Positions 62,519 through 64,000 of a DNA stretch of 64,000 bases are shown here, one piece after another. Source of the DNA: Natronolimnohabitans innermongolicus JCM 12255. Its GTDB lineage: Archaea > Halobacteriota > Halobacteria > Halobacteriales > Natrialbaceae. The notes below the pieces were generated by a model. It did no database searches. It saw only the letters and a list, made by a program, of their open reading frames with translations, and had not been told where the DNA came from. The position numbers and the translations under genes were made by a program. The DNA lies in contig NZ_AOHZ01000041.1 of assembly GCF_000337215.1 (NCBI RefSeq), positions 103,428 to 167,427 on the forward strand, read 5' to 3'. How positions within the stretch are numbered: the first letter of the stretch is position 1; each line of letters begins with the position of its first letter.

Positions 62519-64000
62519 GTGACCTTCCACCGATGACGTCGGTCAAGCGCTGGCTGGTCACGACGAATCACAAGGACGTCGGGATTCTCTATCTCGCGAC
62601 GTCGCTGTTCTTCCTGCTGTTCGGCGGTGTGCTTGCGTTGCTGTTCCGAGCACACCTCTGGGAAGCTGGTGGCACTGGGCTGCTCACGAGCAGCGAGTTC
62701 AACCAGGCCGTCTCGGCCCACGGGCTGTTGATGGTGTTCTGGTTCCTCTCGCCGATCGCATCCGGGTTCGCGAACTACTTCGTCCCGCTGCAGATCGGCG
62801 CAGACGACCTCGCGTTCCCGCGACTGAACGCCCTGAGTTACTGGTTCTACCTGTTCTCGGGGATCCTGATCGCGATCTCGTTCTTCCAGCAGGGTACGTA
62901 CTCCGGTGGCTGGACGATGTACGCCCCGCTGAACGTGCCGACGTATACGCCTGCACTGGAAGCGACGACGGGTGGGAATACGGCCGTTCTCGCCCTGATG
63001 CTGTTCGTCTTCTCGATCACGCTCGGGACGGTCAACTTCCTCACGACCATTCACCGCTCGCGCGCTGAGGGACTCGGGCTCTGGAACATGCCGATGTTCA
63101 CCTGGTCGTGGCTGCTGACGGTCTGGATGATGCTGTTTGCCTTCGCGGCGCTGCTGGCAGCACTGCTGTTGATGTCGATCGACCGGCTGTTCCTGACCCA
63201 GTACTTCATGACCGATCAGGGGTCGGGGCTGTTGTGGGCCCACCTGTTCTGGTTCTTCGGCCATCCGGAGGTTTACATCGTCTTCTTCCCCGCGCTGGGG
63301 ATCATGTTCGAGACGTTCCAGACCTTTACCGGTCGCCGACTGGTTGGCCGCAAGTGGGTCATCATCGCGATGGTCCTCGTTGCCGTCCAGTCGTTCCTCG
63401 TCTGGATGCACCACATGTTCCTGACGACCATCAACCTGGAGATCACCACGTTGATGATGGCGACGACCATCGGGATCTCGCTGCCGTTCGACCTGATGGT
63501 CTTCGCGCTGATCTACACGATGGTCAAGGGACGCGTGCGGTTTACCACGCCGTTCCTGTTCAGCCTCGGAGCGCTCGTCCTGTTCATCCTGGGCGGGATC
63601 ACGGGCGTCTTCCTCGGCGCCGTCGTCCTTGACTACGAGTTCCGCGGCACCTACTGGGTCGTCGCCCACTTCCACTACGTGATGGTCTCCGGTGTGACAG
63701 CCCTGATCGGCGGGCTCTACTACTGGTGGCCAAAGATCACCGGGAAGATGTACTCCGAGACACTGGGCAAGCTCAACTTCGCCGTCTACTTCGTCGGGTT
63801 CAACCTGCTGTACTTCCCGATGTTCCTCGCCTGGGAGACCCCACGTCGTGTCTTCCACTTCGACTCGAGCATGGAGGTCTACCACCAGGTCGCGACCGTC
63901 GGGGCGTTCATCCTCGGCGCGTCGTTCCTGATCATGTTCGCGACGTTCATCCACAGCTGGGTCAAGGGTCCCGTCGCCCCCGACAACCCCTGGGAGTTCT
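62515..64000 (+). CDS. coxA: Cytochrome c oxidase subunit I, cut by window end
   Basis: 495 residues visible from MSDLPPMTSVKRWLVTTNHK; the frame runs past the window. Heme-copper ligands: His69 (AHGLLMVFW), the CuB His250 with PEVY254 giving the His-Tyr pair, His299-His300 (WMHHMF) and His385/His387 (AHFHYVM). The GHPEVY glutamate shows the A-family K/D-type pattern. This is the catalytic subunit that reduces O2 to water and pumps protons. Start overlaps coxB by four bases (ATGA). Confidence 0.95.
   Translation, partial: MSDLPPMTSVKRWLVTTNHKDVGILYLATSLFFLLFGGVLALLFRAHLWEAGGTGLLTSSEFNQAVSAHGLLMVFWFLSPIASGFANYFVPLQIGADDLAFPRLNALSYWFYLFSGILIAISFFQQGTYSGGWTMYAPLNVPTYTPALEATTGGNTAVLALMLFVFSITLGTVNFLTTIHRSRAEGLGLWNMPMFTWSWLLTVWMMLFAFAALLAALLLMSIDRLFLTQYFMTDQGSGLLWAHLFWFFGHPEVYIVFFPALGIMFETFQTFTGRRLVGRKWVIIAMVLVAVQSFLVWMHHMFLTTINLEITTLMMATTIGISLPFDLMVFALIYTMVKGRVRFTTPFLFSLGALVLFILGGITGVFLGAVVLDYEFRGTYWVVAHFHYVMVSGVTALIGGLYYWWPKITGKMYSETLGKLNFAVYFVGFNLLYFPMFLAWETPRRVFHFDSSMEVYHQVATVGAFILGASFLIMFATFIHSWVKGPVAPDNPWEF

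Overview
The window reads as a chromosomal segment of a haloarchaeon (class Halobacteria). The evidence is high GC, strongly acidic proteins, archaeal type IV pilins, twin-arginine lipoproteins, DNA topoisomerase VI next to gyrase, Lrp/HalOD1/DUF7344-type regulators and leaderless promoters with TATA boxes. The intergenic palindromes suggest the Natrinema/Haloterrigena part of Natrialbaceae, but that placement is inference from memory.

Layout. 0-8 kb: a truncated pilin-like gene, a PH-domain-like membrane protein, a monothiol glutaredoxin, a two-gene YeeE/YedE transporter, a receiver protein, a Zn carboxypeptidase-like enzyme and small haloarchaeal proteins. 8-12 kb: lrp, then a tungstate operon (tupABC) with a ModE/TOBE-type regulator. 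12-13 kb: tRNA-Glu beside a detached copy of its own 3' end. 12.7-17.3 kb: fumarylacetoacetate-hydrolase-family and metallo-beta-lactamase enzymes, an MFS permease, and a lipoprotein [2Fe-2S] ferredoxin. 17.5-21.2 kb: top6B-top6A. 21.5-33.5 kb: signalling and transport genes (Lrp-HalOD1 pair, K+ channel, MEDS-GAF histidine kinase, pseudo-receiver, SGNH protein, two UspA, TauE/SafE, divergent NRAMP, gamma-glutamyltransferase). 33.6-38 kb: gyrB-gyrA. 38-43.7 kb: a winged-helix regulator, a ZIP transporter with its DtxR-type regulator and operator-like palindromes, arginase, a type II NADH dehydrogenase and an acyltransferase. 44-50.3 kb: an Nmad3-like protein, small proteins, three tandem type IV pilins and a PNPOx-fold protein. 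50.7-60.2 kb: tRNA-Pro, truB/cbf5, cmk and an EMC3-like protein, then a large secreted pilin-like pair, then adk. 60.3-64 kb: small proteins and the start of a heme-copper oxidase operon (coxB-coxA, coxA cut by the window end).

How it fits together. Housekeeping blocks (topoisomerases; adk/cmk/truB; terminal oxidase) are interleaved with accessory cell-surface and sensing genes. The most notable accessory block is a divergent pair of paralogous pilin-like exoproteins (1320 and 506 aa) between adk and the EMC3-like gene, which are usually neighbours in haloarchaea. Two families of short palindromic repeats (three and two copies) occupy intergenic gaps. I did not find a convincing wholly new defence or metabolic system. 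The best leads are the adk-locus exoprotein pair, the pilin cassettes, the repeat families, the tRNA-Glu fragment, the internal duplication in Top6B and the DtxR operator set.
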